Source of the DNA: Oxalobacteraceae bacterium
Lineage (GTDB): Bacteria; Pseudomonadota; Gammaproteobacteria; Burkholderiales; Burkholderiaceae_D
Reading direction: 5' to 3'
Length of the DNA stretch: 64,000 bases
Assembly (NCBI GenBank): GCA_025352145.1
Contig: JANXTY010000018.1
Location: 1 to 64,000 of the forward strand
The position numbers were made by a program, and so were the translations under genes. Each line of letters starts with the position of its first letter. The stretch's first letter is position 1. The notes under the pieces are model-generated. The model searched no databases. It had not been told where the DNA came from and saw only the letters and a list, made by a program, of their open reading frames with translations. This document shows positions 63,757 to 64,000 of the stretch, in pieces.

Positions 63757-64000
63757 TTATTGACCCTGTATTGCGGCCAACATGTTTCTGATTTGCTGGT
63801 TAATCATCGTGATCCCAGCCTCATAGCGAATCGCATTATCTGCAAACTGATTGCGCTCAACATCCATATCCACCGTATTACCATCAACACTGCCCTGTAC
63901 CGTTCCGCGATATAACAAGGGGGCGCCCCCGGGGCCGGTTTCGGCGCCGCCTGCCTGATGCGCCAGATTCGTATTGGCAAGTGCCGTCGGCCCCTGTGAG
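63757..64000 (-). CDS. flgB: flagellar proximal rod protein FlgB, C-terminal part (cut by window edge)
   Basis: Reading from the edge, the frame gives about 80 residues: GPTALANTNLAHQAGG, YRGTVQGSVDGNTVDMDVER, NQFADNAIRYEAGITMINQQ and IRNMLAAIQGQ with a stop at 63757-63759. This is the typical FlgB C-terminus (GNTVDMDxE..Fa.N.l.Y.a...l). The N-terminus and the operon promoter lie beyond the window. It is the first known gene of flgBCDEFGHIJKL here. Confidence 0.93.
   Translation of the reverse strand, partial: SQGPTALANTNLAHQAGGAETGPGGAPLLYRGTVQGSVDGNTVDMDVERNQFADNAIRYEAGITMINQQIRNMLAAIQGQ

Noticed and set aside
1-64000. CRISPR arrays, toxin-antitoxin pairs, prophage genes and phage-defence genes.
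   Set aside because: I looked for direct-repeat arrays, small paired ORFs and known defence domains on both strands and found none that hold up.

Overview
The window looks like the chromosome of a motile, pilus-bearing betaproteobacterium, most likely of the family Oxalobacteraceae (order Burkholderiales). The clues are the hemC-hemD-hemX-hemY run divergent from ppc, a betaproteobacterial-type minor pilin operon, and a flg operon with a two-domain FlgJ. Base composition is moderate, roughly half G+C by eye. The genus is not provable from this sequence; a low-GC genus such as Undibacterium is only a guess.

Layout. 1-1.1 kb: an IS630-type transposase read in two frames. 1.1-6.2 kb (minus): minor pilin operon fimT-pilV-pilW-pilX-pilY1-pilE, with an unusually short PilY1. 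6.6-7.1 kb: slyD. 7.27-7.64 kb: a 372-bp internally deleted IS5-type element with intact ends and a TAA target duplication. 7.7-12.4 kb (minus): ppa, then hemC-hemD-hemX-hemY transcribed toward it. 12.5-23.9 kb (plus): ppc, mltD, fabI, a rhlE-like helicase with a long leader, an unrecognised ORF, selD, thyA-folA and a DUF4337 membrane protein.

24-52 kb is an accessory carbohydrate block. One part breaks down pectin-type polymers: a lipoprotein with two CE12-like esterase domains, a GH105-type hydrolase, a DUF6250-like secreted protein, a PL26-type exo-rhamnogalacturonan lyase, a GH43 enzyme, a SASA-type acetylesterase and a GH95 alpha-L-fucosidase/galactosidase. Between these lies a sugar uptake and catabolic run: a ribose-type ABC transporter, Zn-dependent dehydrogenase, UxaB-like reductase, KDG kinase, a GntR regulator with two DNA-binding domains, a split UxaA dehydratase, aldose dehydrogenase, lactonase, mutarotase, SDR dehydrogenase and FAH-fold hydrolase. 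Read together these enzymes fit a forked route. L-fucose would end as pyruvate plus lactate, and its 6-hydroxy analogue L-galactose would end as KDG-6-phosphate. The two would share the first oxidation, the lactonase and perhaps the dehydratase. This fork is the most interesting inference in the window.

52.1-52.2 kb: initiator tRNA-fMet (minus) with a strong bidirectional terminator. 52.4-53.0 kb: a Nudix hydrolase. 53.1-64 kb (minus): flagellar operon flgB(partial)-C-D-E-F-G-H-I-J-K-L, running off the right edge inside flgB. Two long palindromic elements sit inside the sugar operon, at 36479-36607 and 46057-46136.
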